Origin: UBA5429 sp942493315 | Lineage (GTDB): Bacteria; Bacteroidota; Bacteroidia; Bacteroidales; WCHB1-69 | Length of the DNA stretch: 64,000 nt | Reading direction: 5' to 3' | Assembly: GCA_942493315.1 (NCBI GenBank) | Contig: OW818690.1 | Location: 372,001 to 436,000 of the forward strand | Shown: positions 1-15,700 of the stretch, one piece after another | How positions within the stretch are numbered: the first letter of the stretch is position 1 | How the letters are laid out: each line of letters starts with the position of its first letter | Notes under the pieces: generated by a model | What the model was told of the DNA's origin: nothing | Seen by the model: only the letters and a program-made list of their open reading frames with translations | Database searches by the model: none | Made by a program: the position numbers and the translations under genes

Positions 1-700
1 TTGGTTAATAGTAACTGAAGTCACAGCGGTACATCCATTGGCATCAGTAACAGTCACGGTGTACAAACCGGCAGTTAAATTCAATGCTGTAGCACTATTT
101 AATGTTGTATTATGACTCCATGAATAAGTATAAGGTGTTGTTCCACCGGTCACATTGACAGTGGCTCTTCCGTCAGATGCTCCAAAACAGGAAGCATCCA
201 CAATACAACTTGGACAAGCTAAAGTAGCTATCAGTTGTGTTGGTTGAGTTACTGTAAAATGAACAGCATAAGTACATCCGATTTGATCAGTCACAATCAC
301 TTGATAAATTCCAGGAGTAAGATTATTGAATACTCCTGTACCATTGATTGTAGTTCCATTCAAATTAAATGTATAAGGAGTTGAACCACCTAATACATTA
401 ACTGTTGCTGAGCCTGTTGAACCATTACATAATGGATTAGAAACAGTAGCATTTGCATATAGATTACTATTCAAATTAGAAATATTGAAATTCAATGAAG
501 TGTTACATCCTGATGCTGTAGAAACTACAGTAGCAGTATAGTATCCTGCTGCTAAACCTGTAAAGGTTGTTTGATATGGTGATTCTGTCACCATTTGATC
601 AACTCCATTAACAGTTATAGTTGCAGGTTCATTGGTTTGTAAAACAACAGATCCTACAGATGCATTACATTGAGTATTTTGTGTAGCATAAACTAGCAAT
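1..700 (-). repeat. SprB-type repeats at the left edge, inside the giant adhesin
   Basis: The minus-frame translation ends with GLYTVTVTDANGCTAVTSV, the typical closing half of a SprB repeat. It is preceded by units containing GGTTPYTYSWS and GGSTPYTFNLNG. The units follow the pattern C-x-G-x(3)-G-x(5)-GGTxPYTY...GL.AG.Y.V.VTDxNGC. The array continues out of the window, so the total number of units cannot be given. Confidence 0.8.
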
Positions 701-3700
701 GTTGGAGCTATAGGAGCATTTTGTATCACAAATGAAGCTTCAGTAGAGGTACAAGATTGATTGGATGCAACAAGGGTGTAAGTTCCGGCTGGAGCTGAAA
801 TATGACCCAATGCATCTACTGTTACTCCTGTATTTGGAATAAAATAGTAAGTGTAGGCATTATTGTAGTTTAGAATAGTAAGTGTTCCGTTAGGATTACC
901 ACATGTTGGTTGAGTAATGGTACTTAAAATTGGAGTGGCAGGAGTAACAGGTTGTTGGTCAATAATAATGCTAGTACTATTAGAATTACATCCTGAAATA
1001 TTAGCAACACTAACCTGATAGATACCTGAAGGAGCTGTAAAGTGACCTGCAGATGTCATCACTACACCAATACTTGGATTGAATGTATAAATCAATCCTT
1101 CATTATAATTAGAGATTGTAAATAATCCCACTGGTGAAACACAGGTAGGTTGAACCACATTCGTTACAATTGGAGCAACAGGAGTTGCTGGTTGAGCATT
1201 TACGGTTACCGTTGATATTGCAGATACACATGTTCCATTATTAGCTACAATGGTATAAGTTCCTGAAAGTGCAGAAACGTGACCCAATGCATCAATCATT
1301 ACGTTTTGAGATGGAGTAACATTATAAGTGTATCCATTATTATAGTTTGTAATATTGAAGTAACCCAAAGGATTGGTACATGTTGGTTGTATAACGGTAC
1401 TAACAAGTGGTATTGCAGGAACGTTAGGTTGAGCATTAATCACTACAGTTACCGGTAAGGAAACACATTCTTGTGAGTTAGTAGTAGTAATTAAATAAGT
1501 TCCGGCAGGTGCAGTAACAACACCTTGAGTGTTGATACTAGTCCCTGTTGATGGAGTAATGGTATAAGAGTTAGATCCATTATAATTGGTTATCATAAAT
1601 GTTCCTAACGGTTGTGTACATGAAGGTTGAACCAATGAGCCAATAATTGGAGTAGCTGGAGTTGTTGGATTTGGATTCACTGTAAAGATCACTGAAGATG
1701 AAGTACAAATACCATTATCAACATTTAAGGTATAAGTTCCTGGTAATGCAGTAATATTTCCAAGTGCATCCATTGAGATTCCTGTTGTTGGAATAAAGTT
1801 GTAACTCAATAATTGATCATAATTGGTAATATGAATATAACCATAAGGAAGATCACAAGTTGGTTGAGTTATTGAAGAAAGTACAGGTACTTGAGGAATA
1901 GTTGGTTGTGTATTCAATGTTATGATGGAAGACTGAGCAAAGCATCCAAAACTATTTGTAACGGTAACAACATAAGAACCGGCTGGTGCTGTAACAACAC
2001 CTGTACCACTTACGGTAACATTGGTATTTGGTATGATATTATATGTTAATGATGCATTATAATTTGAAATTGTAAAACTACCATTAGCTTGTGTACAAGT
2101 AGGATGAACAATAGTACTTATTGTTGGAATAGCAGGAGCATTTGGTGTACTATTTACATTAACAACTAATGCATTAGATTGACAAACACCATTAGAAACT
2201 ACTAATTGATAAGTTCCAGATGGTAATGCTACATGACCAAGAGCATCTAAAGTTACATTCACATTTGGTGTAAACATGTAAGTTAATCCATTGTTATAAT
2301 TAGTAATTGCAAAATGCCCATAAGCATCAGCACAACTTGGATGAGTAATTGAAGAGATAGTAGCAATTGCAGGTGTATTAGGCTGAGTACTAATAGTAAA
2401 GGTTGCAGGAGCTGAAGAACATAGAGAAGTGTTAATTGCAGTTACGACATACTGACCTGCTGGTGCAGTAACAACTCCGGCTGGAGAAATTACCACATTC
2501 GTATTTGGAATAATATTATATGTATTGGAAGAACTATAGTTCGCAATACTAAATGATCCAATACTATTAGAGCATGATGGTTGTTGTACCAAAGTTAGAA
2601 TTGGTGTAGCTGGTGTACTAGGATTACTATTAATTGTAACTGTCAATGGATCAGATAAACAAACACCATTAGATGCAACAAGAGAATAAGTACCGGCTGG
2701 TGCTTGAACATGTCCTAAGGCATCCATAGTTACTCCCACAGAAGGTGTGAAAATATAATTCAAACTATTATTATAATTTGTAATAGTGAAATTACCTAAT
2801 GGGGATGAACAAGTTGGATGAGTAATTGTTGAAACAGTTGGTGTTTGAGGTGTAGCAGGTTGAGGAGCAATAGTTATAATTAAAGGTATAGAAACACAGT
2901 TAAATCCATTTTCACAAGTAATCAAATAGGTTCCGGGTAATCCGGTAAATATTCCAAGATCTGAAATTGAACCACCATCAGGAGTAATACTATAGATTAA
3001 TGAAGAGTTATAATTTTGAATAATGAAAGTTCCATAAGGATTAGTACAAGTAGGTTGTATAATATCTTCAGCTAAAGGTGCATCCGGATTATTTGGATTT
3101 GTAGCAACAGTAAATTGAGTCAATAAAGAGGAGCAAACACCGTTTGTTGTGTAAATAGTATAAGTTCCCGGAGGTGCAGTTACATTCCCAATAAGATCTA
3201 GAGTTACTCCAGTACTTGGAGTAATGATATAATCCAAATCATTATTAAAGTTCAAAATCTGTAACATTCCATAAGGATGTGCACATGTAGGAGCAGAAGC
3301 TTCTGAAAGTACTGCTGGTTGAGGAATGGCAGGTTGAGCATTGATAGTAAATGGTGTAGAAATGGAAGCACATCCAAAGCTATTTTGAACAATAATCTGA
3401 TAAGTGCCTGCAGGTGCAGTAACTACACCTTGATCAGTAACTGTTATAGAAACATTAGGTGTTATGAAATATGAGTTTTGAGTATTATAATTGAGAATAG
3501 TAAATTGACCTAATGCTGAAGAACATGTAGGTTGTTGAATCAATCCAATTACTGGTGTAGCAGGAGTTGCAGGTTGTTCCTGAACTTCAAAACTATAAAT
3601 AGCTGAATTACAAATTCCATTGTTTGAGTAAATGGTATAGTTTCCGGTAGGTGCTGTAAATTCACCATTAACAACGTTTAATGTCACATTAATGGATGGG

Positions 3701-6700
3701 TGGATAATGTAAGTATACAATGGATTGAAATTTTCAATTGAAATCACAGCAAGCGGATCACCACAATTAGGTTGAGAAATAATCTCTAATGATGGTGTTG
3801 CTAATGCTAATGGAGAAGTAATTGAATAGCTGTTTACAACTGTACATTCATTTGCATCAGTTACCGTTACGAAATATTCTCCGGCTGTTAATCCTGAAAT
3901 AACACTTGATGTCATTCCATTACTCCATTCGTAAGTGTATGGATATGTACCACCATGAGCAAATATGGAGATGGAACCATCATTTGACTGGCTACATGAG
4001 GTATTTTGAATTGTTGTTGATTCTACTAATAGTGGAAGAGGTTCAACAATAGTAAAGGCAACATGGAATGTACATCCGTTTACATCAGTAACAGTTGCAT
4101 TGTAAGAACCTTCTGATAAATGATCAAATATACTATCAGATTCTGTTATACCATTTAGTATGTAAGTATAAGGAGCTGAACCACCAGATGGAATCACAGT
4201 TGCAGAACCAGTAGTATTGTAACATAATGGATTTACAACTTGTAAAGTAGCTGTTAGTGTACTATTTTGATTCAAAATATTGAATGATACTGAAACAGGA
4301 CAAGTTCCTGTGGTAGTAGCGGTATAATATCCGGCAGTCAAACCAGTAAATGTTGAACCTGAAGGATGTGTAACTCCATTCAAAGTTATCTGACTGTTAT
4401 CACTTGAAGTTAAAACAACAGAACCCAAACCGGAATTACATACTGTATTCACAATACCAGAAGCAGTTAAGACTACTTGTACCGGTTGTGTTACAATATA
4501 GGTTGGACTAATTATTGAACAATTATTAGCATCTGTAATTGTAACTCTATAATTTCCGGCAGGAATATTAATTAAATCCTGATTAGAAACACCATTAGAC
4601 CAAACATAGGTATATGGTTGTGTGCCTCCATTAACAGTAATATCTATACGTCCTGTAGAAGAACCATAACATGATGCATTGACAACAACTGCTGGATTTA
4701 CAACTGAAAGAGTAGCTGCAGGTTGAGTAATTGAAATATAAGTTGTAGCTGTACAGTTATTATGATCTGTAATTGTAACTGTATAAACTCCAGCAATCAA
4801 ATTAGATGCTGTTGCACTATTCCAGTTAGTATTATGACTCCATGAGTATGTGTAAGGTGTTGTTCCTCCAGTTGCGTAAACAGTTGCACTTCCATTGGAT
4901 AAACCATAACAAGAAACAGGGATAATACATGCAGGACAAGCACTGTTTGCAACCAAAGGAGTTGGTTGATCAATGTCAAATGCTACAAAGTAACTACATC
5001 CATTAGTATCAGAAACATAAACATTATAAGAACCGGCTGCAAGATTTGCAAATATTCCGGAAGTATTTGTTATAGTTCCATTTAATGTAAATGAATATGG
5101 AGCTGTTCCACCAGTAGCACTTACAGTTGCTGTTGTTGTAGATCCGTTACAAGCAATATCATTTACATTTACAATTGCCGATAAAGTGCTATTAGTATTG
5201 ATAATATTGAAGTTAGTCGTTGTCTGACATCCTGTCACTGAAGATACAAATACAGCAGTATAATATCCTGCACTTAAATGAGTATAAGTAGTTTGATGAT
5301 TAGCATCTACCTCATGTGCAATACTATTTATTGTAAATATACCTGCTTCGCTTGATGTCAATAGAACAGAACCAACGGCAGCATTACATTGAGTATTTAC
5401 AATATTGGATGCAAACACTACAATTGGAGCAGGTTCCTGAACAGTGAAATTAGATGATACCAATGAACATCCGTTGGCATCTGTAATAGTTACATTATAA
5501 ACACCAGCAATCAAAGAAGATAGATTTTGTGTTGATAATCCATTAGACCATGAATAATAATATGGAGTTGTTCCACCGGCTACTGTAATATTAATAGCAC
5601 CAGTTGCTGATCCATTACATGATGCATGAGTAAGATCAAATGATGAAATCAAAATTGGATTAGTTGGTTCAGTTACTTCGATGTTTTTAATAATGGAACA
5701 TCCGTTATTATCAGTTATTGTAACAATGTAGCTACCTGCTTCAAGACCTGACGCTATTGGTGCATTCAATGTACCGGAATGACTCCATGTATAAGTATAA
5801 GGAGTAACTCCGCCGGTAACATTAAGGGTTATCATTCCATCTGAACCATCATTACAAGAAACCTCTTCAACAGATAAAACATCTGCTACAAGAGTGGTTG
5901 GTTGATCGATATCAAATGCAAGATAATAGTTACATCCATTTTGATCAACAACAAGTACATTATAATCTCCTGCAGGTAATCCTGTGAATAATCCAGTGTC
6001 ATTTGTTGTTTGATTATTTAAAATAAATGTATAAGGAGTTGCTCCGTTTTGAGCTGTTATAACGGCACTTACTGTTTCTCCATAACACAATGGATCAGAA
6101 ACTGCAACAGAAGCGGTTAGGTTACCATTTTGATTTGAAATATTAAATGAAGTTTGTTCTGAACATCCTGTAGTATTAGAAGTAAATGTAGCTGTATAAT
6201 AGCCTGCTCCTAATCCTGTAAAGGTTGTTTGATATAATGGAGCTGCTACATTTTGAGAAATGCCATTAATTGTGATTACACCTGCCTGATTAGCAGTGAT
6301 TAATACACTTCCAACACCTGGATTTGAATTACATTGATTATCAGTCAACACTTCAGATGTTAAGTTTGCATTATTTACAACAGTTACCAATTGATAACAA
6401 TAACTACTATTGCCTGATGCATCTGTAAATATCCATCTTACCTGACTATTACCTACTCCAAATTCATATTCCAACTGAGTCTCATCAAAGATAGCACTCA
6501 TAGTATTGTCAGGATTTATTACGGAATAGGAAACTTGTAATGTACCAGAACAATTGTCTGTTGTATTAGGTATAGTTAAATTATAAATAGCTAAACATCC
6601 GGAAGTATTTGGAGTTAATGCTACTGAGGCTGGACAGTTGATGATAGGTGCCTGTGCATCTAGTACGGTTACGGTAAAGCTGCAACTTACAGAATCAACG

Positions 6701-9700
6701 CCATCTGTTAATCGATAAGTGATTGTATTTACGCCTGCATTGAATACTGTTCCTGTTGGTACTACACCTGTTACATAACTTCCTCCGTTGATGCTATGTC
6801 TTAGAATATAATTTGGACAGTTATCAACTGCCAACAATGGGTTGAACTCATTCGCTGCACTGGTATAAGTACATACTCCGCTATTTGCATTGACAATCAT
6901 GTTGGGTTGACATGCTAATAATGGTTCTCCGTCATCTACTACTACAATGGTAAAGCTACATGTAGCTGTGTTATTGGCTGCATCGGTTGCTCTGTATGTG
7001 ATCGTGTAAGATCCCGGTGTTAATTGGGTACCTAAGCTTGGTCCTGAGATATGGGATACTGTTACAGTACCACAGTTATCAGTTGCTACAGGAATACTCC
7101 AGATGGCACCTGTACTACAGTTCGCATCGGAACCTATGGTGAAGGTTTGTCCACTTGGACAGTTCACAAACGTTGGAGCTTGAGTATCATTTACGACAAT
7201 CGTTGTGCTCCATGTGGATGTTCTTCCGTTCACATCTACTGCGGTCCATGTTACTACTGTACTGCCTACTGGGAAGGTAGCTCCGTTTAAGGTTGTATTG
7301 TTGCCAAAACCACCATAGTTGTGCGTTAAACTGATCACTGAACAGTTATCACTTGCTGTTGCATTGAACGTATTATTGGTTACTGTATAGCCACATACGC
7401 CTGTTGTGTTGCTGTATGATGCAGCTATCGTTGGAGCGGTGATCGTTGGATTTTGGGTATCGGTAATCGTGATTTGTTGCATACAAGTACTTACATTGCC
7501 TGAGCCATCTACTACTCTGTATTCTACCTGACTTACGCCAACTACGAATGAATAGGATGTGCCTTGTGTGTACCATGTTGAGATACTGTTGTTTGGATTG
7601 TGTACTCTATAAGTTCTGGTTAAGGAACTATACGCAGTACAGTTATCTGTTACCTGACCGGCACCTGTGCCTGTTGGTAAGTTTGGTGTATATGCATAAG
7701 TACATTCGCCTGTTAACAAGTTAGCTGCTAATGTTGCAGGACAGTTGATCACAGGTGCTTGTGCATCTATTACCGTTACGGTAAAGCTGCAACTTACAGA
7801 ATCAACGCCATCTGTTAATCGGTAGGTGATCGTATTTACCCCTGCATTGAATACTGTTCCTGTTGGTACTACACCTGTTACATAACTTCCTCCATTGATG
7901 CTATGTCTTAGGATATAATTTGGACAGTTATCAACTGCCAACAATGGGTTGAACTCATTCGCTGCACTGGTATAAGTACATACTCCGCTATTTGCATTGA
8001 CAATCATGTTGGGTTGACATGCTAATAATGGTTCTCCGTCATCTACTACTACAATGGTAAAGCTACATGTAGCTGTGTTATTGGCTGCATCGGTTGCTCT
8101 GTAAGTGATCGTGTAAGATCCCGGTGTTAATTGGGTACCTAAGCTTGGTCCTGAGATATGCGATACTGTTACAGTACCACAGTTATCAGTTGCTACAGGA
8201 ATACTCCAGATGGCTCCTGTACTACAGTTTGCATCGGAACCTATGGTGAAGGTTTGTCCACTTGGACAGTTCACAAACGTTGGAGCTTGAGTATCATTTA
8301 CGACAATCGTTGTGCTCCATGTGGATGTTCTTCCGTTCACATCTACTGCGGTCCATGTTACTAATGTACTGCCTACTGGGAAGGTAGCTCCGTTTAAGGT
8401 TGTATTGTTGCCAAAACCACCATAGTTGTGCGTTAAACTGATCACTGAACAGTTATCACTTGCAGTTGCATTGAACGTATTATTGGTTACTGTATAGCCA
8501 CATACGCCTGTTGTGTTGCTGTATGATGCAGCTATCGTTGGAGCGGTGATCGTTGGATTTTGGGTATCGGTTATCGTGATTTGTTGCATACAAGTACTTA
8601 CATTGCCTGAGCCATCTACTACTCTGTATTCTACCTGACTTACGCCAACTACAAACGAATAAGATGTGCCTTGTGTGTACCACGTTGAGATACTGTTGTT
8701 TGGATTGTGTACTCTATAAGTTCTGGTTAAGGAACTATATGCAGTACAGTTATCTGTTACCTGACCGGCACCTGTGCCTGTTGGTAAGTTTGGTGTATAT
8801 GCATATGTACATTCGCCTGTTAACAAGTTAGCTGCTAATGTTGCAGGACAATTGATTACCGGTGCTTGTGCATCTATTACTGTTACGGTAAAGCTGCAAC
8901 TTACAGAATCAACGCCATCTGTTAATCGATAAGTGATTGTATTTACGCCTGCATTGAATACTGTTCCTGTTGGTACTACACCTGTTACATAACTTCCTCC
9001 GTTGATGCTATGTCTTAGAATATAATTTGGACAGTTATCAACTGCCAACAATGGGTTGAACTCATTCGCTGCACTGGTATAAGTACATACTCCGCTATTT
9101 GCATTGACAATCATGTTGGGTTGACATGCTAATAATGGTTCTCCGTCATCTACTACTACAATGGTAAAGCTACATGTAGCTGTGTTATTGGCTGCATCGG
9201 TTGCTCTGTATGTGATCGTGTAAGATCCCGGTGTTAATTGGGTGCCTAAGCTTGGTCCTGAGATATGCGATACTGTTACAGTACCACAGTTATCAGTTGC
9301 TACAGGAATACTCCAGATGGCTCCTGTACTACAGTTTGCATCGGAACCTATGGTGAAGGTTTGTCCACTTGGACAGTTCACAAACGTTGGAGCTTGAGTA
9401 TCATTTACGACAATCGTTGTGCTCCATGTGGATGTTCTTCCGTTCACATCTACTGCGGTCCATGTTACTAATGTACTGCCTACTGGGAAGGTAGCTCCGT
9501 TTAAGGTTGTATTGTTGCCAAAACCACCATAGTTGTGCGTTAAACTGATCACTGAACAGTTATCACTTGCAGTTGCATTGAACGTATTATTGGTTACTGT
9601 ATAGCCACATACGCCTGTTGTGTTGCTGTATGATGCAGCTATCGTTGGAGCGGTGATCGTTGGATTTTGGGTATCGGTTATCGTGATTTGTTGCATACAA

Positions 9701-12700
9701 GTACTTACATTGCCTGAGCCATCTACTACTCTGTATTCTACCTGACTTACGCCAACTACAAACGAATAAGATGTGCCTTGTGTGTACCACGTTGAGATAC
9801 TGTTGTTTGGATTGTGTACTCTATAAGTTCTGGTTAAGGAACTATATGCAGTACAGTTATCTGTTACCTGACCGGCACCTGTGCCTGTTGGTAAGTTTGG
9901 TGTATATGCATATGTACATTCGCCTGTTAACAAGTTAGCTGCTAATGTTGCAGGACAATTGATTACCGGTGCTTGTGCATCTATTACTGTTACGGTAAAG
10001 CTGCAACTTACAGAATCAACGCCATCTGTTAATCGATAAGTGATTGTATTTACGCCTGCATTGAATACTGTTCCTGTTGGTACTACACCTGTTACATAAC
10101 TTCCTCCGTTGATGCTATGTCTTAGAATATAATTTGGACAGTTATCAACTGCCAACAATGGGTTGAACTCATTCGCTGCACTGGTATAAGTACATACTCC
10201 GCTATTTGCATTGACAATCATGTTGGGTTGACATGCTAATAATGGTTCTCCGTCATCTACTACTACAATGGTAAAGCTACATGTAGCTGTGTTATTGGCT
10301 GCATCGGTTGCTCTGTATGTGATCGTGTAAGATCCCGGTGTTAATTGGGTGCCTAAGCTTGGTCCTGAGATATGCGATACTGTTACAGTACCACAGTTAT
10401 CAGTTGCTACAGGAATACTCCAGATGGCTCCTGTACTACAGTTTGCATCGGAACCTATGGTGAAGGTTTGTCCACTTGGACAGTTCACAAACGTTGGAGC
10501 TTGAGTATCATTTACGACAATCGTTGTGCTCCATGTGGATGTTCTTCCGTTCACATCTACTGCGGTCCAGATGACTACTGTACTGCCTACTGGGAAGGTA
10601 GCTCCGTTTAAGGTTGTATTGTTTCCAAAACCACCATAGTTGTGCGTTAAACTGATCACTGAACAGTTATCACTTGCTGTTGCATTGAACGTATTATTGG
10701 TTACTGTATAGCCACATACGCCTGTTGTGTTGCTGTATGATGCAGCTATCGTTGGAGCGGTGATCGTTGGATTTTGGGTATCTGTTATCGTGATTTGTTG
10801 CATACAAGTACTTACATTGCCTGAGCCATCTACTACTCTGTATTCTACCTGACTTACGCCAACTACAAACGAATAAGATGTGCCTTGTGTGTACCATGTT
10901 GAGATACTGTTGTTTGGATTGTATACTCTATAAGTTCTGGTTAAGGAACTATATGCAGTACAGTTATCTGTTACCTGACCGGCACCTGTGCCTGTTGGTA
11001 AGTTTGGTGTATATGCATATGTACATTCGCCTGTTAACAAGTTAGCTGCTAATGTTGCAGGACAATTGATTACCGGTGCTTGTGCATCTATTACTGTTAC
11101 GGTAAAGCTGCAACTTACAGAATCAACGCCATCTGTTAATCGATAAGTGATTGTATTTACGCCTGCATTGAATACTGTTCCTGTTGGTACTACACCTGTT
11201 ACATAACTTCCTCCGTTGATGCTATGTCTTAGAATATAATTTGGACAGTTATCAACTGCCAACAATGGGTTGAACTCATTCGCTGCACTGGTATAAGTAC
11301 ATACTCCACTATTTGCATTGACAATCATGTTGGGTTGACATGCTAATAATGGTTCTCCGTCATCTACTACTACAATGGTAAAGCTACATGTAGCTGTGTT
11401 ATTGGCTGCATCGGTTGCTCTGTATGTGATCGTGTAAGATCCCGGTGTTAATTGGGTACCTAAGCTTGGTCCTGAGATATGCGATACTGTTACAGTACCA
11501 CAGTTATCAGTTGCTACAGGAATACTCCAGATGGCTCCTGTACTACAGTTTGCATCGGAACCTATGGTGAAGGTTTGTCCACTTGGACAGTTCACAAACG
11601 TTGGAGCTTGAGTATCATTTACGACAATCGTTGTGCTCCATGTGGATGTTCTTCCGTTCACATCTACTGCGGTCCATGTTACTAATGTACTGCCTACTGG
11701 GAAGGTAGCTCCGTTTAAGGTTGTATTGTTGCCAAAACCACCATAGTTGTGCGTTAAACTGATCACTGAACAGTTATCACTTGCAGTTGCATTGAACGTA
11801 TTATTGGTTACTGTATAGCCACATACGCCTGTTGTGTTGCTGTATGATGCAGCTATCGTTGGAGCGGTGATCGTTGGATTTTGGGTATCGGTTATCGTGA
11901 TTTGTTGCATACAAGTACTTACATTGCCTGAGCCATCTACTACTCTGTATTCTACCTGACTTACGCCAACTACAAACGAATAAGATGTGCCTTGTGTGTA
12001 CCACGTTGAGATACTGTTGTTTGGATTGTGTACTCTATAAGTTCTGGTTAAGGAACTATATGCAGTACAGTTATCTGTTACCTGACCGGCACCTGTGCCT
12101 GTTGGTAAGTTTGGTGTATATGCATATGTACATTCGCCTGTTAACAAGTTAGCTGCTAATGTTGCAGGACAATTGATTACCGGTGCTTGTGCATCTATTA
12201 CTGTTACGGTAAAGCTGCAACTTACAGAATCAACGCCATCTGTTAATCGATAAGTGATTGTATTTACGCCTGCATTGAATACTGTTCCTGTTGGTACTAC
12301 ACCTGTTACATAACTTCCTCCGTTGATGCTATGTCTTAGAATATAATTTGGACAGTTATCAACTGCCAACAATGGGTTGAACTCATTCGCTGCACTGGTA
12401 TAAGTACATACTCCACTATTTGCATTGACAATCATGTTGGGTTGACATGCTAATAATGGTTCTCCGTCATCTACTACTACAATGGTAAAGCTACATGTAG
12501 CTGTGTTATTGGCTGCATCGGTTGCTCTGTATGTGATCGTGTAAGATCCCGGTGTTAATTGGGTGCCTAAGCTTGGTCCTGAGATATGCGATACTGTTAC
12601 AGTACCACAGTTATCAGTTGCTACAGGAATACTCCAGATGGCTCCTGTACTACAGTTTGCATCGGAACCTATGGTGAAGGTTTGTCCACTTGGACAGTTC

Positions 12701-15700
12701 ACAAACGTTGGAGCTTGAGTATCATTTACGACAATCGTTGTGCTCCATGTGGATGTTCTTCCGTTCACATCTACTGCGGTCCATGTTACTAATGTACTGC
12801 CTACTGGGAAGGTAGCTCCGTTTAAGGTTGTATTGTTGCCAAAACCACCATAGTTGTGCGTTAAACTGATCACTGAACAGTTATCACTTGCAGTTGCATT
12901 GAACGTATTATTGGTTACTGTATAGCCACATACGCCTGTTGTGTTGCTGTATGATGCAGCTATCGTTGGAGCGGTGATCGTTGGATTTTGGGTATCGGTT
13001 ATCGTGATTTGTTGCATACAAGTACTTACATTGCCTGAGCCATCTACTACTCTGTATTCTACCTGACTTACGCCAACTACAAACGAATAAGATGTGCCTT
13101 GTGTGTACCACGTTGAGATACTGTTGTTTGGATTGTGTACTCTATAAGTTCTGGTTAAGGAACTATATGCAGTACAGTTATCTGTTACCTGACCGGCACC
13201 TGTGCCTGTTGGTAAGTTTGGTGTATATGCATATGTACATTCGCCTGTTAACAAGTTAGCTGCTAATGTTGCAGGACAATTGATCACAGGTGCTTGTGCA
13301 TCTATTACTGTTACATCAAAACTACATATCCATGTATTGGCAGGAGTTGCATTATCACTCAAGATATAAGTAATAGTACTAGTACCTAAATTGAATGCCA
13401 TTGATGGTACATTTCCTGTTGATAATGGCACCGTTGTTGCTCCGGAAATGGTATATCTTAAGCTATAATTTGGACAATTATCTACAGAAATTAATGGATT
13501 TAATTGGGTTGATAAAGATGTCCATGTACATTGTGCTGTGTTTGTTTGAACTGTTAGATTAGGTTGACAAACAAGTAAAGGTGTTTCATCATCAACGATG
13601 TTAATAGTAAATGAACAGGTTGTTGAGTTACCTGCTTCATCTGTTGCAGTATATACAATATGATGTTGACCTAACCCGTAGGAAGTTCCTTGTGGAGTTC
13701 CGGATGATTGAACCAACGAAGTTACTCCACAATTGTCAGTTGCTACTGGAATACTCCAGATTTCACCATTTACACAATTTGCATCTGCCCCTATAGTAAA
13801 GGTTTGTCCACTTGGACAATTCACAAATACAGGTGCTTCAACATCATTAACGTTAATAATGATATGACAGAAGGATATATTTCCTTTAGCATCGACTGCT
13901 GTCCATCTAACTACAGTTTGTCCAACTGGGAATGTTGCTCCATTCAAATTATTAGGATTTCCCCATGGACTATAATTATGTGTCAAACTAACAACTTGAC
14001 AATTATCTGTTGCAGTTGCATTAAATTGGTTATTACTTGCAATATAACCACAAATACCAGGAGTATTATTATAAGGAGCGGCTATAGTTGGACAAGTAAT
14101 AACAGGATATTGATTATCAGTAACTTTTATTTCTTGAGTACAAATAGTGAAATTGCCAAAAGCATCCACTACTTTATATTCAACCTGACTTACACCCGGA
14201 ACAAATAAGTAGTTAGTTCCGTTTGTATAAGGTCCTGAAATTGAGTTATCCGGATTATAGACAAGATAAGTTATAGTTAAATTACTGAATGAGGTACAAT
14301 TATCTATTGTTTGTCCAGGACTAGTACCACTTGTTAATGTTGGATTATAAGAATAAGTACACAAATCAAGATTTGTGCTAACATTTAGATCAGCATGACA
14401 ATTTAATTGTGGGGCTTCAACATCGATTACAGTGATAGTAAAACTACAATACATAGTATCTGTCACAGTTGAATTATCAAACAATCTGTATGTTACGGTT
14501 GACAATCCTAAATTGAAAGTTGTTGGTGGTACTGGGCCATTAGTCCATGTGTCAACAACAGTAGCTCCTGAAATCTGATATTGTAAATGATAATTTGGAC
14601 AATTATCAACATATAATAATGGATTTAGTTCTCCTACTGCTGAAGTCCAGGTACAAACACCCGGATCATTATCAATTATCATGTTAGGTTGACAAACAAG
14701 ATATGGATTTTCATCATCAACAATAATGACAGTAAAGTCACATGTTGTTGCATTTCCGGCTGCATCAACTGCTCTGTAAACAATATGATACGTTCCTGTG
14801 TCTAGTTGTTCTCCATAGAAAGGACCTCCAACTGACACTTCGGTTAATGAAACTACTCCACAATTATCTTCAGCTACAGGAATACTCCAGATCACTCCAC
14901 TGGAACAATTGGCATCAATACCTAATGTAAACACTTCTCCATTTGGACAATTTACAAAGGTTGGGGCTTCATGATCTCTTACTAGAACGGTATTTGTACA
15001 TGTTGTTGTATTTCCATGAATGTCAGTTATGGTCCATGTTACAACAGTAGTTCCTACAGGGAAAGTAGCTCCATTTAATGAATTTGGATTTGCCCAGGCT
15101 ACATAATTGTGGGTAATATTTGCTACTCCGCAATTATCTGAACCAACAGCATCAAATCCGGTGCCATTCACTTTGTAACCGCAAATTCCAGCTGTATTGG
15201 TGTAAGCAGTATCTAAAGTTGCACAAGTGATTGCAGGATGTTGATCATCAGTAATAGTAATTTGTTGTGTACATGTAGTATAATTACCTGCTATATCAGA
15301 TACTTTGTATTCTACTTGACTGATACCAACAGGGAAATCAAATGCTACATTATTAGCATAAGGTCCATAGATTGCATTATCAGGAGTGTAAACTTTATAT
15401 GTAATATTTAAGTTCGAGTAACTTGTACAATTATCTGATACATTTGCAATTGGAATATATGGAATGTAAGTATAGTTACATTCATCAAGATCAGTTGAAT
15501 GTGTAACAGCAGAAATACATGTTAAAACAGGTGTTTCTACATCAATTACAGTGATAGTAAAACTACAATACATGGTATCTGTTGCAGTTGAATTATCAAA
15601 CAATCTGTATGTTACAGTTGACAATCCTAAGTTGAAAGTTGTTGGTGGAACAGGCCCATTAGTCCAGGTATTTACTATCGTAGCTCCTGATATTTGATAT

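Noticed and set aside
7051..13111. Repeated short ORFs on both strands (67-79 codons) every 1,107 bp
   Set aside because: They are out-of-frame readings of the near-identical HYR super-repeats of the giant gene and have no start context or family resemblance.
13708..14208. A 166-codon plus-strand ORF
   Set aside because: It is antisense to diverged HYR domains; the translation is rich in Cys/Ile/Tyr typical of reverse-frame artefacts.
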